DNA of 54,346 bases from an uncultured Clostridia bacterium (GTDB lineage Bacteria; Bacillota; Clostridia; Christensenellales; Borkfalkiaceae): positions 1 to 54,346 of the forward strand of contig CALVHL010000012.1 of NCBI GenBank assembly GCA_944327625.1. Direction: 5' to 3'. Below, one piece after another: positions 8,732-17,117 of the stretch. Below the pieces are notes generated by a model. The model was not told the DNA's origin. It did no database searches and saw only the letters and a program-made list of their open reading frames with translations. Numbering within the stretch: the first letter of the stretch is position 1; each line of letters begins with the position of its first letter. The translations under genes were made by a program, and so were the position numbers.

Positions 8732-10414
8732 TTACATAAGTTTTTTCAGTAAACGGCGGATGAGTTTGGTGGTAGAGGACATAACGCCGGGACCGTAGAC
8801 GGAATTGATGAGGTTCTGAAGTCTTAAAAGACCGTCCTTCATATAGTCGTCAAATCTGCCGTCGAGCTTATGCAGTATCTTGCCCGCGAGCATTATGTCG
8901 AGCGCTTCTTCCTTGGTGCCGCCCAGCGAGACGTATACGGGAACGAAGATATATATCTGGTTCATTATTCTGTTGCCGAATACGATGTCGAACGTATCGT
9001 AGATGAACTGGGTGACCTGCGTGAACTTGACCATGTCCGCGCTCGTCAGGCGGTTGGACGACTCGTTGCAGGCGTTGACGAACATATTGTAGAGCTGGTT
9101 GGGCGTCATCTCGATGGGATCGGAGGGCGCGGTCGTCTCAATCTTGGCGTTCTGGTCGGAGAACGCAAGCACGACGGCTCTGTCGTATACCTTGTCGGTT
9201 ATGGTGAAGGTCGAATCGTCCTTATTTGCCGTGCCGACGAACCAGGTATTAAAGGGAATGACGACGCTGTCGTCGACTATCTTTGCAGGTTTCTGGCTCT
9301 CGGGAACGTGCGAGATGATGTTTACTTTCCAGTCGCTTATGGGATATTCCATAATGGAGAGGAAGTCGGCGAAGTAATATTCCACCCTCGAAATATTCAT
9401 CTCGTCGAGCACCATCATGTTGAAGTTGGCGGGGGTGTAGGACGCTTCGTAGAGCTTTTTGAGGAAAGGCATCTCCTTGAATACGCCGCTGAAATCGTTA
9501 TAGAAGCCGAGTATGTCGCTGCGGTCGCGCCAGGTCGTCTGAACGGGTGCGAAGAACGCCTTGCTTCCGACGTATTCGCAGAAATATCTGGGCAGGGAAG
9601 ATTTGCCCGTGCCGCTCAGTCCTTCAAGTATTATCAGCCTCGAAGTTGCCATGCCCGCAATGAACGAGCGGATGAGGGGCAGGTCATAGTAGAGCGAGCA
9701 CTTCTGCGCGAGATATGACTGGAAGCCCGCCGCAAGTTCGTTGAGGCTGCAGGGGGGATCTTTTGCCACATCCTTGATCTTTACGCCCTTATACTTTTCG
9801 TCTATGTCGAGAAGTCCGGGGAAGATCACGCCGTCTTCGTCGTCGCTTACCGTCTTGCCCGAAGCGGTGATCGTCTGCTTGGCGGCCTTGTCGGTTATCT
9901 GCGACTTTACGACCGTAATGATTATCATCACAATGAAGTAAATGAGCATGACGACGAGCAGCAGCATGACTATCGGCAGGAAATAGTAGCCGAACATAAG
10001 TATGACGTACTTCGCGCCGCCGAATTTGAGCTGGAATACCACGAAGGATATGACGAAGCATATTACGGTTATCGCGGCAGCGGCGGTGAAGTAGATAATG
10101 TCAAACTTCTTCTTGCCAATTCCGCGGCGGGCGGCAAGTGCCTCTGCCTGACGGCGGAAGATTATTGCGGCCGCAAGGACGAGTAAGCCGAGGTAAGCGA
10201 TAAACCACACGAAGCCCATGACGAACGAGATGTCGAGACGGATGATGCCCATGTTGCGGATAAGTTCGCTGTACCAGTTATTGTCCCATGCCTCTGCGCG
10301 GAAGCCCGTATCTCTGTCTATGAGATAGAAGCCGAGCACGCCGCAGATGTTACACAGTATGAAAAGACATACCGCGATGATGGTTGAGGGGTTTTTAAGG
10401 TGTTTTTTGTTCAT
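8732..10414 (-). CDS. Membrane-anchored McrB-like AAA+ ATPase
   Basis: A 560-residue protein with four membrane segments (about residues 11-33, 62-86, 105-128 and 136-168), a linker, and a McrB/MoxR-type AAA+ domain from about 240. Motifs are Walker A GLSGTGKSS (265-273), a WRDRSDILGFY strand (295-305), Walker B MMVLDEMN (333-340), a sensor-1/McrB-like GTANKDD (394-400) and an arginine (412) in VYDRAVVLAF. McrB proteins are normally soluble, so the N-terminal membrane block is unusual. It is first in a two-gene operon with the DUF2357-like protein and is driven by a perfect consensus promoter. The nucleotide (ATP or GTP) is not decidable. The ATPase call is firm, the biological role is not. 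Confidence 0.8.
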   Translation of the reverse strand: MNKKHLKNPSTIIAVCLFILCNICGVLGFYLIDRDTGFRAEAWDNNWYSELIRNMGIIRLDISFVMGFVWFIAYLGLLVLAAAIIFRRQAEALAARRGIGKKKFDIIYFTAAAAITVICFVISFVVFQLKFGGAKYVILMFGYYFLPIVMLLLVVMLIYFIVMIIITVVKSQITDKAAKQTITASGKTVSDDEDGVIFPGLLDIDEKYKGVKIKDVAKDPPCSLNELAAGFQSYLAQKCSLYYDLPLIRSFIAGMATSRLIILEGLSGTGKSSLPRYFCEYVGSKAFFAPVQTTWRDRSDILGFYNDFSGVFKEMPFLKKLYEASYTPANFNMMVLDEMNISRVEYYFADFLSIMEYPISDWKVNIISHVPESQKPAKIVDDSVVIPFNTWFVGTANKDDSTFTITDKVYDRAVVLAFSDQNAKIETTAPSDPIEMTPNQLYNMFVNACNESSNRLTSADMVKFTQVTQFIYDTFDIVFGNRIMNQIYIFVPVYVSLGGTKEEALDIMLAGKILHKLDGRFDDYMKDGLLRLQNLINSVYGPGVMSSTTKLIRRLLKKLM

Positions 10415-10482
10415 TTGTCTTCTTTACGGGAAAGTTGTAAATTTATGTCTTACGGCATAAAACCTTTCCGCCTTTTTAGATG

Positions 10483-10512
10483 ATTATAACAGTTTTGGTA
10501 TTTATTTGTCAA
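10483..10512 (-). promoter_or_regulatory. Consensus promoter of the McrB-like operon
   Basis: On the minus strand, perfect TTGACA (10507-10512) and perfect TATAAT (10483-10488) at 18-base spacing, with a leader of about 60 bases. Confidence 0.8.
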
Positions 10513-10636
10513 CACGCTGAATGTTAAAATAGATGTATAATTATAAATAAGAATTTATAAATAGTTGAATCCCGCCCGCCGTGCCCGCCCGCATTGAGAT
10601 GTTCTCCGCGGCAAATTTAAGCGGTTTTAAGTAAAT

Positions 10637-10697
10637 CCCCCCGCATATATATGCCGACGAATGATAATTTGAGAAAAAAAGTGTTGTAATGCGGGGG
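10637..10697. repeat. Intergenic hairpin element, copy 2
   Basis: ccccccgcat (10637-10646) can pair with atgcggggg (10689-10697). The left arm and the following atatgccgacgaatg match the element at 7202. The right arm overlaps the promoter of the YgiQ gene, between its -35 and -10, so folding or a bound factor here could affect that promoter. Confidence 0.5.
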
Positions 10698-10713
10698 TAA
10701 AGCGTGATATAAT
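10684..10713 (+). promoter_or_regulatory. Promoter of the YgiQ-type gene
   Basis: TTGTAA (10684-10689) and TATAAT (10708-10713) at 18-base spacing, 30 bases before the start codon. Confidence 0.6.
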
Positions 10714-10742
10714 CGTTAAAAAAGATAGCGGGGTAATTATCT

Positions 10743-12641
10743 ATGTTTCTGCCCGTAAAGAGAGAGGAGCTTGACGGGGTTGCCGACATAATATACGTAA
10801 TCGGCGAGGCGTACGTCGACCACCCGTCGTTCGGTCACGCCATAATTTCGCGCATAGTCGAGCGGGAGGGGCTTAAAATAGCCATCATTCCCCAGCCGCA
10901 GTCGGACGAGGACTATCTGCGTTTCGGCGCGCCCGCCATGGGCTTTTTCGTGACGAGCGGCGTCGTCGACAGCATGGTCAACAACTATACCGTCGCAAAG
11001 CTGCGCCGCACGCGCGACGTGTACAGCGAGGGCGGAAAGGTCGGGCTGCGCCCCGACAGGTGCATAGACGTGTATTGCCGCAATTTAAAGCGGCTCTTTC
11101 CCGACGTGCCGGTGCTCATCGGCGGCATAGAGGCGTCTTTGAGGCGGTTCGCGCACTACGACTATTGGGCGGACAAAGTATTGCCGTCCGTGCTCGTATC
11201 AAGCGGCGCAGACCTGCTGGTCTATGGCATGGGCGAACGCCCCATAACCGAGATCTGCAGGGCGCTCAAACGCGGCATACCGCTCGATAAACTCCGCGAT
11301 ATACGCGGCACGGCGTACCTCTGTTCTTCCGATAATTTCTCCAAAAAACTGCGCGGCGAAATCGAGCGCGGCGAGGCGGTCTATTGCCCGTCGTTCGAGA
11401 ACGTGTCGACTGACAAGGGCGAATATGTCAGGGCGTTCCGCACTCAGGCAAAGCACAACGATCCTTTCGTCGGCGCAACCCTCCTCCAAAAGCACGGCGG
11501 GGTGTTCGTCGTGCAGAACAGAATGCAGCTTCCGCTCTCCCCTGAGGAATTGGACGCGGTATATGCCCTGCCCTACGAGCGCACGTATCACCCCATGTAC
11601 ACCAAGGGAGTACCCGCGATTGAGGAGGTAAAGTATTCCATAACCTCCGTCCGCGGCTGTTTCGGCAACTGCAATTATTGCGCGATAACATATCATCAGG
11701 GCAGAATAGTTCAGAAGCGCAGCAGGGAGAGCATATTGGAGGAGGCAAAGACCTTCACTCGCGACAGCCAGTTCAAAGGTTATATCCACGATATAGGCGG
11801 GCCTACCGCCAACTTCCGCGATCCCGCCTGCTCAAAACAGCTCACAAAGGGAGTATGCACTCAGCGCAACTGCATCGGCTGGGAGAAGTGCCCCTCGCTC
11901 GAAGTCTCGCACGAGGAATATGTTGCGCTCCTTCGCGATCTCCGCGCCCTCGAAGGCGTCAAAAAGGTGTTCATCCGTTCGGGAATACGCTACGATTACG
12001 TCATGTACGACAAGTCTGACGAATTCCTGCGCGAACTGTGCGAACACCATATCAGCGGTCAGCTCAAGGTCGCGCCCGAGCACGTTTCGGACGATGTGCT
12101 CAAAAATATGAATAAGCCGCCCTTTTCGATGTATCTCGACTTCAAGCGCCGCTTCGACGCGGTCAACGCGCGGCTTAAAAAGAAGCAATATCTCGTGCCC
12201 TATCTCATCTCGTCGCACCCCGGCTGTACGCTCAAAGACGCAATAAACCTCGCGCTGTACCTCAAATCCATAAACTATATGCCGGAGCAGGTGCAGGACT
12301 TCTATCCCACGCCCTCGACAAAATCTACCTGTATGTATTATACGGGCATAAACCCCGACACTATGGAAAGGGTATACGTGCCGCGCGACAAGCGGGAAAA
12401 GAAAATGCAGCGCGCGCTCATGCAGTACGCCAAACCCTCCAACTTTGCGACGGTGCGGGAGGCGCTCATTGAGGCGGGCAGGCGCGACCTCATCGGCTAT
12501 GGCGAGCATTGCCTTGTCCCTCCCGAAGGCGGATACGGCGAAAGCCGTAATAAGGGCGGGCGCGGCGACAGCCGACCGCAGGGCGGAAAACCCCGCCCCG
12601 CACCCCGCGGGAAAGGGCGTTCGGGCAACAAAAAAACATAG
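10743..12641 (+). CDS. YgiQ family radical SAM protein
   Basis: A 632-residue member of the YgiQ/UPF0313 radical SAM family. The N-terminal part (about 1-290) is the B12-binding-like domain of the family (MFLPVKREEL, then YVDHPSFGHAIISR). The radical SAM core begins with VRGCFGNCNYCAI near residue 305, whose CxxxCxxC cysteines bind the 4Fe-4S cluster. The C-terminal domain is typical (EQVQDFYPTPSTKSTCMYYTG), followed by a low-complexity Gly/Arg/Lys tail of about 40 residues. The substrate of YgiQ is unknown; the length fits the family. The ATG at 10743 has only a loose GGGG upstream. It is monocistronic, ending in a terminator at 12649-12690. Confidence 0.9.
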   Translation: MFLPVKREELDGVADIIYVIGEAYVDHPSFGHAIISRIVEREGLKIAIIPQPQSDEDYLRFGAPAMGFFVTSGVVDSMVNNYTVAKLRRTRDVYSEGGKVGLRPDRCIDVYCRNLKRLFPDVPVLIGGIEASLRRFAHYDYWADKVLPSVLVSSGADLLVYGMGERPITEICRALKRGIPLDKLRDIRGTAYLCSSDNFSKKLRGEIERGEAVYCPSFENVSTDKGEYVRAFRTQAKHNDPFVGATLLQKHGGVFVVQNRMQLPLSPEELDAVYALPYERTYHPMYTKGVPAIEEVKYSITSVRGCFGNCNYCAITYHQGRIVQKRSRESILEEAKTFTRDSQFKGYIHDIGGPTANFRDPACSKQLTKGVCTQRNCIGWEKCPSLEVSHEEYVALLRDLRALEGVKKVFIRSGIRYDYVMYDKSDEFLRELCEHHISGQLKVAPEHVSDDVLKNMNKPPFSMYLDFKRRFDAVNARLKKKQYLVPYLISSHPGCTLKDAINLALYLKSINYMPEQVQDFYPTPSTKSTCMYYTGINPDTMERVYVPRDKREKKMQRALMQYAKPSNFATVREALIEAGRRDLIGYGEHCLVPPEGGYGESRNKGGRGDSRPQGGKPRPAPRGKGRSGNKKT

Positions 12642-12648
12642 TTAATTC

Positions 12649-12690
12649 AAAGGGCGATGTACTAATATGCGTAAATCGCCTTTTGTATTT
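12649..12690 (+). terminator. Terminator of the YgiQ gene
   Basis: Stem aaagggcgat (12649-12658) with atcgcctttt (12675-12684), one G-T wobble, followed by a T-rich run. Confidence 0.7.
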
Positions 12691-12970
12691 TATATATAGG
12701 CAGTTTTTATTGCGTATAGGACAGGTTGTCGATGCGGCTACGTCTTCCTTGAAGAGTATAAAGCTTTAATTGCTTTAAGATATAATAATCGGCTCACATA
12801 TCTCTTATGGGGTGTACATAAATACCTGCGGTTATGCTGTTATGCTGCGTGATTGAATTTTAACCCATTAATTTTACTGATATTAGCAGATAATATGTTA
12901 AAACAAACAATATTAATTTACAAAAAATGAAATTTTTTTTCACTTTTGCACATTTTTTAATCATTTTTAT
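12691..12970. other. AT-rich gene-free spacer before the fibre operon
   Basis: No gene or known RNA is recognised. The right part (about 12890-12975) holds several A- and T-tracts directly upstream of the -35 box of the fibre operon, which would suit a UP element bound by the RNA polymerase alpha subunit. The left part (12700-12850) is less AT-rich, with small inverted repeats; an unrecognised leader or small RNA cannot be excluded. Confidence 0.4.
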
Positions 12971-12980
12971 TAAGTGAGTA

Positions 12981-13008
12981 TTGACAAATAAATAGTAAAT
13001 GCTATACT
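12981..13008 (+). promoter_or_regulatory. Promoter of the TasA/SipW-like operon
   Basis: Perfect TTGACA (12981-12986) and TATACT (13003-13008) at 16-base spacing, preceded by A/T-tracts. The leader is about 48 bases and ends with AGGAGG (13049-13054), eight bases before the first start codon. Strong transcription and translation are expected. Confidence 0.8.
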
Positions 13009-13062
13009 TAGAATGAGTAGCTGTCATTTCAATGTGATAAATATAAACAGGAGGTTTTAAAT

Positions 13063-13818
13063 ATGCAGAAAAATGAGAGCAAAAACAGTATGACAAAGAG
13101 AGTTGCGCTGGCAGTAATAGCGCTTCTTCTGGCGTTCGTGCTTGCTTTCGGCGGTTATACGCTCGCCAAGTACGTATCAAATAAAGAAGCCGACGCATTG
13201 GCTACGGTTGCCAAGTGGGGCTTTACCGTTACTGCCGATGCAAGCGAATTGTTCGGCACCGACTATACGGGCACGGGGCTCGCCACCGTCGTTACTTCGG
13301 ACGGCGTTTCCGTCAATGCCGACAGCACAGTCGTCGCTCCCGGCACGACGGGTTCGATGACTTTCGGCATTTCGGGCAAGGCGGAGGTGCTCGCAAAGAT
13401 CACGGCTACGATGGAAGTTACTTCCGACGTCAAGCTGGTCACCACGGGCAATCCCGCAATCACCTATTCCCCCATAAAGTATACGCTTACGAAGAACGCT
13501 TCGGATGAGCTTGTCACAGACGACACTCTCGACGCAGTCAAGGATGCAATTGAAGGACAGTATACGGGCACCACGGCTGCCGGCACGGAGATAACCGATA
13601 GCTATACCCTTACATGGGAGTGGGCTTTCGATAACAGTACTGCCGTCAGCGGCTCTGTCACGGGCAACGACTGTGACACCATTCTCGGTCTGTATGCAAA
13701 TTCCGCAAGCGGCACGATAGAGCACAACGGAACTTCGTATACCATAGATACGGCTAATACCAAGACGACCGTTTCGTTCTCGTTTGCAATTTCCGTCGAG
13801 CAGGTTCAGGCTGCCTGA
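13063..13818 (+). CDS. TasA/camelysin-like fibre subunit with SipW-type signal peptide
   Basis: A 251-residue secreted protein. The signal segment (about 13-33) is followed by GGYTLAKYVSNKEADALATVAKW, close to the SipW-dependent class, where cleavage lies just after the hydrophobic core. The mature part shows the TasA-like pattern: VVAPGTTGSMTFGISG, later LTWEWAF and NDCDTILG, and a final strand SFAISVEQVQ. TasA and camelysin form extracellular biofilm fibres in Bacillus. It is the first gene of the operon, with a near-ideal ribosome binding site and a strong hairpin behind it, as expected for the most abundant product. I infer it is the major fibre subunit. Family call by motif only; sequence divergence from Bacillus TasA is large. 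Confidence 0.75.
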   Translation: MQKNESKNSMTKRVALAVIALLLAFVLAFGGYTLAKYVSNKEADALATVAKWGFTVTADASELFGTDYTGTGLATVVTSDGVSVNADSTVVAPGTTGSMTFGISGKAEVLAKITATMEVTSDVKLVTTGNPAITYSPIKYTLTKNASDELVTDDTLDAVKDAIEGQYTGTTAAGTEITDSYTLTWEWAFDNSTAVSGSVTGNDCDTILGLYANSASGTIEHNGTSYTIDTANTKTTVSFSFAISVEQVQAA

Positions 13819-13916
13819 CGATTTTAGTCGAAAGTTTAATTGGTATCTATAAAAGTACTTTCATATCGCATGACGACCGCTGCTGCATAGATAACAGATA
13901 AAACCAATCGTTTGCT

Positions 13917-13950
13917 TGTCGCCGTCCCCCGCGGACGGGGGACGGCGACA
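13917..13950 (+). terminator. Strong intra-operon hairpin after the fibre-subunit gene
   Basis: A 14-bp perfect stem (13917-13930 with 13937-13950), plus one further GC pair, closes on a four-base loop. Only three T residues follow, so it is probably a partial terminator or a barrier to 3' exonucleases rather than a full stop. It lies 100 bases after the fibre gene and 40 bases before the next gene. Confidence 0.7.
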
Positions 13951-13990
13951 TTTAAAGCGACAGACAAATAACATAAAGAGGTAAAACATT

Positions 13991-14824
13991 TTGTTGCAGA
14001 ATGAAGCATTGTCAGGTCTTGTACCCTGCGCAGACAAAAAACTACATAAAAAACTCCGCGCAGTAACCTGCCCCGACGGAAGCGTTCTGTGCGGAATGAC
14101 AAAGCAGTATCTTGCGCTTTCTGACGGAACGATAGTAGGGCAATATGACCGCTCGCTTTCCGACGCGCTCGCCTCGGGCACGGGCGAAAGCGACGTGCGC
14201 GTCTACGTTGCAAACACGCAGGACGGCGGAACGCGCAACTTCATATTGAAGGGCAGAAGTCTCTATTCCGACGGCGACTATTTCGGAATGGTAACCCTGC
14301 CCGCTCAGGTTGCGCCCAAGGTGCTCATGTCGGTTGCCGCCGCCGCTATTGCGGCTATGGTCGGCATTGTCGCATTCCTCGGCTTTGCGCCCCCGCCCGA
14401 GGACGTCTATCCCAATTTCGTCATCAGCGACGATGGCAACGGCTGGCAGACGGAGGGGGAAATAAATATGTTCGGCGAAGGCAAAATTGCGCCGGGAAGT
14501 CAAGGCGAATATAACTTCGTCATTGCCAACCCCAACGACGTTCAGCTCGTCTACACAATGCAGCTCAGCTTCACCTATAACGGCGAAAACCGAAAATTCC
14601 CCATCGGCTATTCGCTAAAAATGAACAATGCCGCAATAGGCTGGGATGAAGTCACCGAATACGGCTATGAAGTCAGCGACATAATCTTTGCAAGCAATTC
14701 CACCCAGCTTTTCGCGCTCGCGTGGGAATGGCCCATGAACGGCGATGACGAGCTTGACACCCTCATCGGCGCGGCGGGCGGGCAATACGTGCTGCATATA
14801 ACCGTCAGCGCACAGACGGTCTGA
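13991..14824 (+). CDS. Membrane-tethered TasA-like protein with N-terminal cytoplasmic domain
   Basis: A 277-residue protein with a single membrane segment in the middle (about 111-132). The first 110 residues lack a signal peptide and should stay in the cytoplasm. The part after the membrane has TasA-like features: GKIAPGSQGEYNFVIAN (164-180), then LAWEWP and DDELDTLIG, closely paralleling WEWAF and NDCDTILG of the fibre subunit. The gene appears to start with TTG at 13991, nine bases after GAGG (13978-13981); no ATG is better placed. The tethered TasA domain could be the base or nucleator of the fibre, a role like that of TapA in Bacillus, though it is not similar to TapA. Function is inferred from architecture and context. 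Confidence 0.65.
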   Translation: MLQNEALSGLVPCADKKLHKKLRAVTCPDGSVLCGMTKQYLALSDGTIVGQYDRSLSDALASGTGESDVRVYVANTQDGGTRNFILKGRSLYSDGDYFGMVTLPAQVAPKVLMSVAAAAIAAMVGIVAFLGFAPPPEDVYPNFVISDDGNGWQTEGEINMFGEGKIAPGSQGEYNFVIANPNDVQLVYTMQLSFTYNGENRKFPIGYSLKMNNAAIGWDEVTEYGYEVSDIIFASNSTQLFALAWEWPMNGDDELDTLIGAAGGQYVLHITVSAQTV

Positions 14825-14828
14825 TTTT

Positions 14829-15362
14829 ATGCTTGCCTCGCTTTACAGGGAAGACGCGTCGTCGCCCCGCGTATTGTGGCGGACGTTTCTGACCGCCTTG
14901 AAGATAACCGTCGCCGCCGTAGTGCTTGCCGCGCTGCTGTCGGTCGGTTACAGCATATTCGTCAAGAAGTCGCCATTGCCGCAGATATTCGGCTATTCCT
15001 TTCTTACCGTCGCTACGGGCTCTATGTCGGGCACTATCGAGGCGGGCGACATGATAATCGTCGGCGAACAGTCCTCTTACCGCGTCGGCGACGTCATAAC
15101 ATTCTTCCCCGACGGGCAGGATATTTCAACTACGCACAGAATAATAAGGATAGAGGGCGATAAATTTTACACCAAAGGCGACGCAAATCCTTCCGATGAC
15201 GTCCGTGCGGTAACTGCGGACGAGATAGCGGGAAAGGTGGTCGCGGTAATTCCCCGCCTCGGCGTGGCGGCGGAGTGGATCAAGACGACGGAGGGCATGG
15301 CGTTTATCGCTGCCGCTTTCGCGCTGGCTTGCGCGTTCGTCGTGGTGATCAATCTCAAATAA
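14829..15362 (+). CDS. sipW: SipW-type signal peptidase I
   Basis: A 177-residue ER-type signal peptidase. There is a membrane segment at about 22-45, and the catalytic serine lies in VATGSMSGTI (Ser65). The expected histidine is in ISTTHRIIRI (His103) and the aspartate in YTKGDANPSDD (Asp118), matching the Ser/His/Asp set of SipW rather than the Ser/Lys pair of ordinary bacterial enzymes. A second membrane segment (about 157-176) ends the protein. SipW processes TasA-family precursors, and such precursors surround this gene. It starts four bases after the preceding stop codon without a good ribosome binding site of its own, suggesting translational coupling. Highly confident family call. Confidence 0.92.
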   Translation: MLASLYREDASSPRVLWRTFLTALKITVAAVVLAALLSVGYSIFVKKSPLPQIFGYSFLTVATGSMSGTIEAGDMIIVGEQSSYRVGDVITFFPDGQDISTTHRIIRIEGDKFYTKGDANPSDDVRAVTADEIAGKVVAVIPRLGVAAEWIKTTEGMAFIAAAFALACAFVVVINLK

Positions 15363-15396
15363 TTTATAATTACGAAAATAAGGAGGTGATGCGGCT

Positions 15397-16143
15397 ATGA
15401 AGACAGGTAAGCGCGTTGCGGCGGCGGTATGTGCGCTGCTTCTCATAATCTGTATTGTCTGCGGCGGCATCACCTTTGCTCGTTTCAGAGAAGCGTTCAT
15501 AGAAAACGCAGGCGCTCAGGTGGCTAACGCCGTCGCGCATTACGCGAGGAACGGCCTCTACCGCACCTCGGACGAGGGAAGCGTCATCGTGCCGATTGAC
15601 CAGTACAGCTCGCGCATTTCCGTCAGCGATATTCAGCCCGAGGACGTCATTGACTTCTATTTCTCTGTAACCGATACATACGGAAACCTGAAAAATCAGG
15701 TACCCCTGCGCATCGAGATAAGTTTTTCTGTCTGCCTGCGCATACGAACGGATGATAAACTTTCGGATATGTACGCCCAAGCGGGGGAGACCTATTCGTC
15801 GGATAATCTGCTCGTCAACAGTCAGGTGCTGTTCTATAAGGACGCATATTTTGCCGACCATGGCAATGCTTCCAACGGCATAGACGTGCTCCCTGACAAT
15901 ACGCTTTCTTCTACCGATTTCAGCGGTGAGTTGTTGTTTGTCGCAAACGACGGCGAAAGAATAGTTCACAGCACGGGCTTTTATTTCGCGCCTGCGGGCG
16001 ATACGGCGACGGCAAAGTCGTTCAGACTGTCCGTCAAAGTTCCCGGGCAGGCGGACAATGTAGACACTTATGCGGGCGCGCAGATTATAATCGATTTAAG
16101 CGTTGCCGTAGAACAACTGCAAGAATTGCCTGACGGCGTCTGA
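15397..16143 (+). CDS. Secreted TasA-like minor fibre component
   Basis: A 248-residue protein. It begins with a short basic stretch, a hydrophobic core (about 7-23) and GGITFARFREAF, the same layout as the SipW-type signal of the first gene. The mature part contains ISDIQPEDVIDFYFSVTD-like strands (SVSDIQPEDVIDFYFSV) and ends in IIIDLSVAVEQLQ, echoing SFAISVEQVQ of the major subunit. It follows sipW by 34 bases and has an exceptionally good ribosome binding site (AGGAGGTGAT, 15381-15390), so it may be made in quantity. Likely a second fibre or cap subunit; role inferred. Confidence 0.6.
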   Translation: MKTGKRVAAAVCALLLIICIVCGGITFARFREAFIENAGAQVANAVAHYARNGLYRTSDEGSVIVPIDQYSSRISVSDIQPEDVIDFYFSVTDTYGNLKNQVPLRIEISFSVCLRIRTDDKLSDMYAQAGETYSSDNLLVNSQVLFYKDAYFADHGNASNGIDVLPDNTLSSTDFSGELLFVANDGERIVHSTGFYFAPAGDTATAKSFRLSVKVPGQADNVDTYAGAQIIIDLSVAVEQLQELPDGV

Positions 16144-16169
16144 AAAATTTGCAGACGGGAGGTGTGAGT

Positions 16170-17102
16170 ATGAGAAAATCAAAAAATTTAATATTTGCGA
16201 TATGTCTTATTGCCTGCATCGTCCTCCTTGCCTGCATGGGTACTTCACTTTCAAAATTCCTTTTCAGGGACGACGATAATATCACGGGCGGCTATACGGC
16301 TTTCGTGCTCGCGCACAATGCCGACGGTCAGTCCGCCGTCTTACAGTCCGACGGAAGCGGCAGCTATGTCGGCTATGTCGACGTGCAGGTATTCAACTAT
16401 ACTGCCGAGCAGACTTCGGCGCGCGACGTCGAATTCACGCTTCGCGCCCCCGAAGCGGACGAAATTCAAAACGGCTCGGTCGACGACGGCTGGGGCAATA
16501 AAATCGACCTCGAACAGGAAAATACAGACTATTTGGCAGAGCTGGTCAGCGGCGCAAGTTATAAGCTTACAGGCGGCGCAAAAAATTCTGTTTCGCTTGT
16601 ATTGAAAATAACCCATTCAGGTGCTGTTTCTGGCGATTTCAACGACAAGGTTTCAATAATAATAGAAACTTCGTCGCCATACATAGTAAGACAGGTATTT
16701 ACCGTCAGCGTCACCAACAGCCTGGTATCGTTCGGCATATCTTCCGAAGATTATTTCAACTTCGACGGCAGAAAGGTGACGGTAAAGACCTCTGCCGACT
16801 TCTCCTCGCAGAGCGGCGCAAACGGGTATACGACGCAGCTGGAATTCACCCTGTCGGGCAATATAATGTTCGACAGCGCAAGGTTTGCTTCGGACTATCC
16901 CGCAAGCGGGGTAAAAGCGGAACTTAACGGCACAACTCTCAAAATTTCGGGCATTGCCCCCGCGGCAGAAATAGATCTCCATTTCTATCTGACGGGCGCG
17001 GCAACGCTTACCGTGACCGTCACAATCGACGATACGCCTTACGAAAAAGTTTCGGGGTTGGGCGCGATAAACGGCGGCGTTTATACGGTAATAACGCAAT
17101 GA
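16170..17102 (+). CDS. Secreted beta-rich protein of the TasA-like operon
   Basis: A 310-residue protein with an N-terminal signal (hydrophobic core about 8-24) followed by GTSLSKFLFRDDD, again similar to the SipW-type signals in this operon. The rest is beta-rich with Ser/Thr/Asn-rich strands (DVQVFNYTAEQTSARDVEFT) and no cysteine pairs or catalytic motif. There is no C-terminal membrane segment or sortase motif. The ATG at 16170 is chosen because GGGAGGTG (16158-16165) precedes it; a TTG 21 bases upstream lies before that site. It may be a divergent fibre-associated protein, but I do not recognise a named family. Confidence 0.6.
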   Translation: MRKSKNLIFAICLIACIVLLACMGTSLSKFLFRDDDNITGGYTAFVLAHNADGQSAVLQSDGSGSYVGYVDVQVFNYTAEQTSARDVEFTLRAPEADEIQNGSVDDGWGNKIDLEQENTDYLAELVSGASYKLTGGAKNSVSLVLKITHSGAVSGDFNDKVSIIIETSSPYIVRQVFTVSVTNSLVSFGISSEDYFNFDGRKVTVKTSADFSSQSGANGYTTQLEFTLSGNIMFDSARFASDYPASGVKAELNGTTLKISGIAPAAEIDLHFYLTGAATLTVTVTIDDTPYEKVSGLGAINGGVYTVITQ

Positions 17103-17117
17103 CAGGCAGGTGACAGT

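Noticed and set aside
12700-12860. Riboswitch or c-di-GMP aptamer before the fibre operon
   Set aside because: Small inverted repeats are present, but no conserved aptamer core could be recognised, and the operon promoter lies downstream of this stretch.
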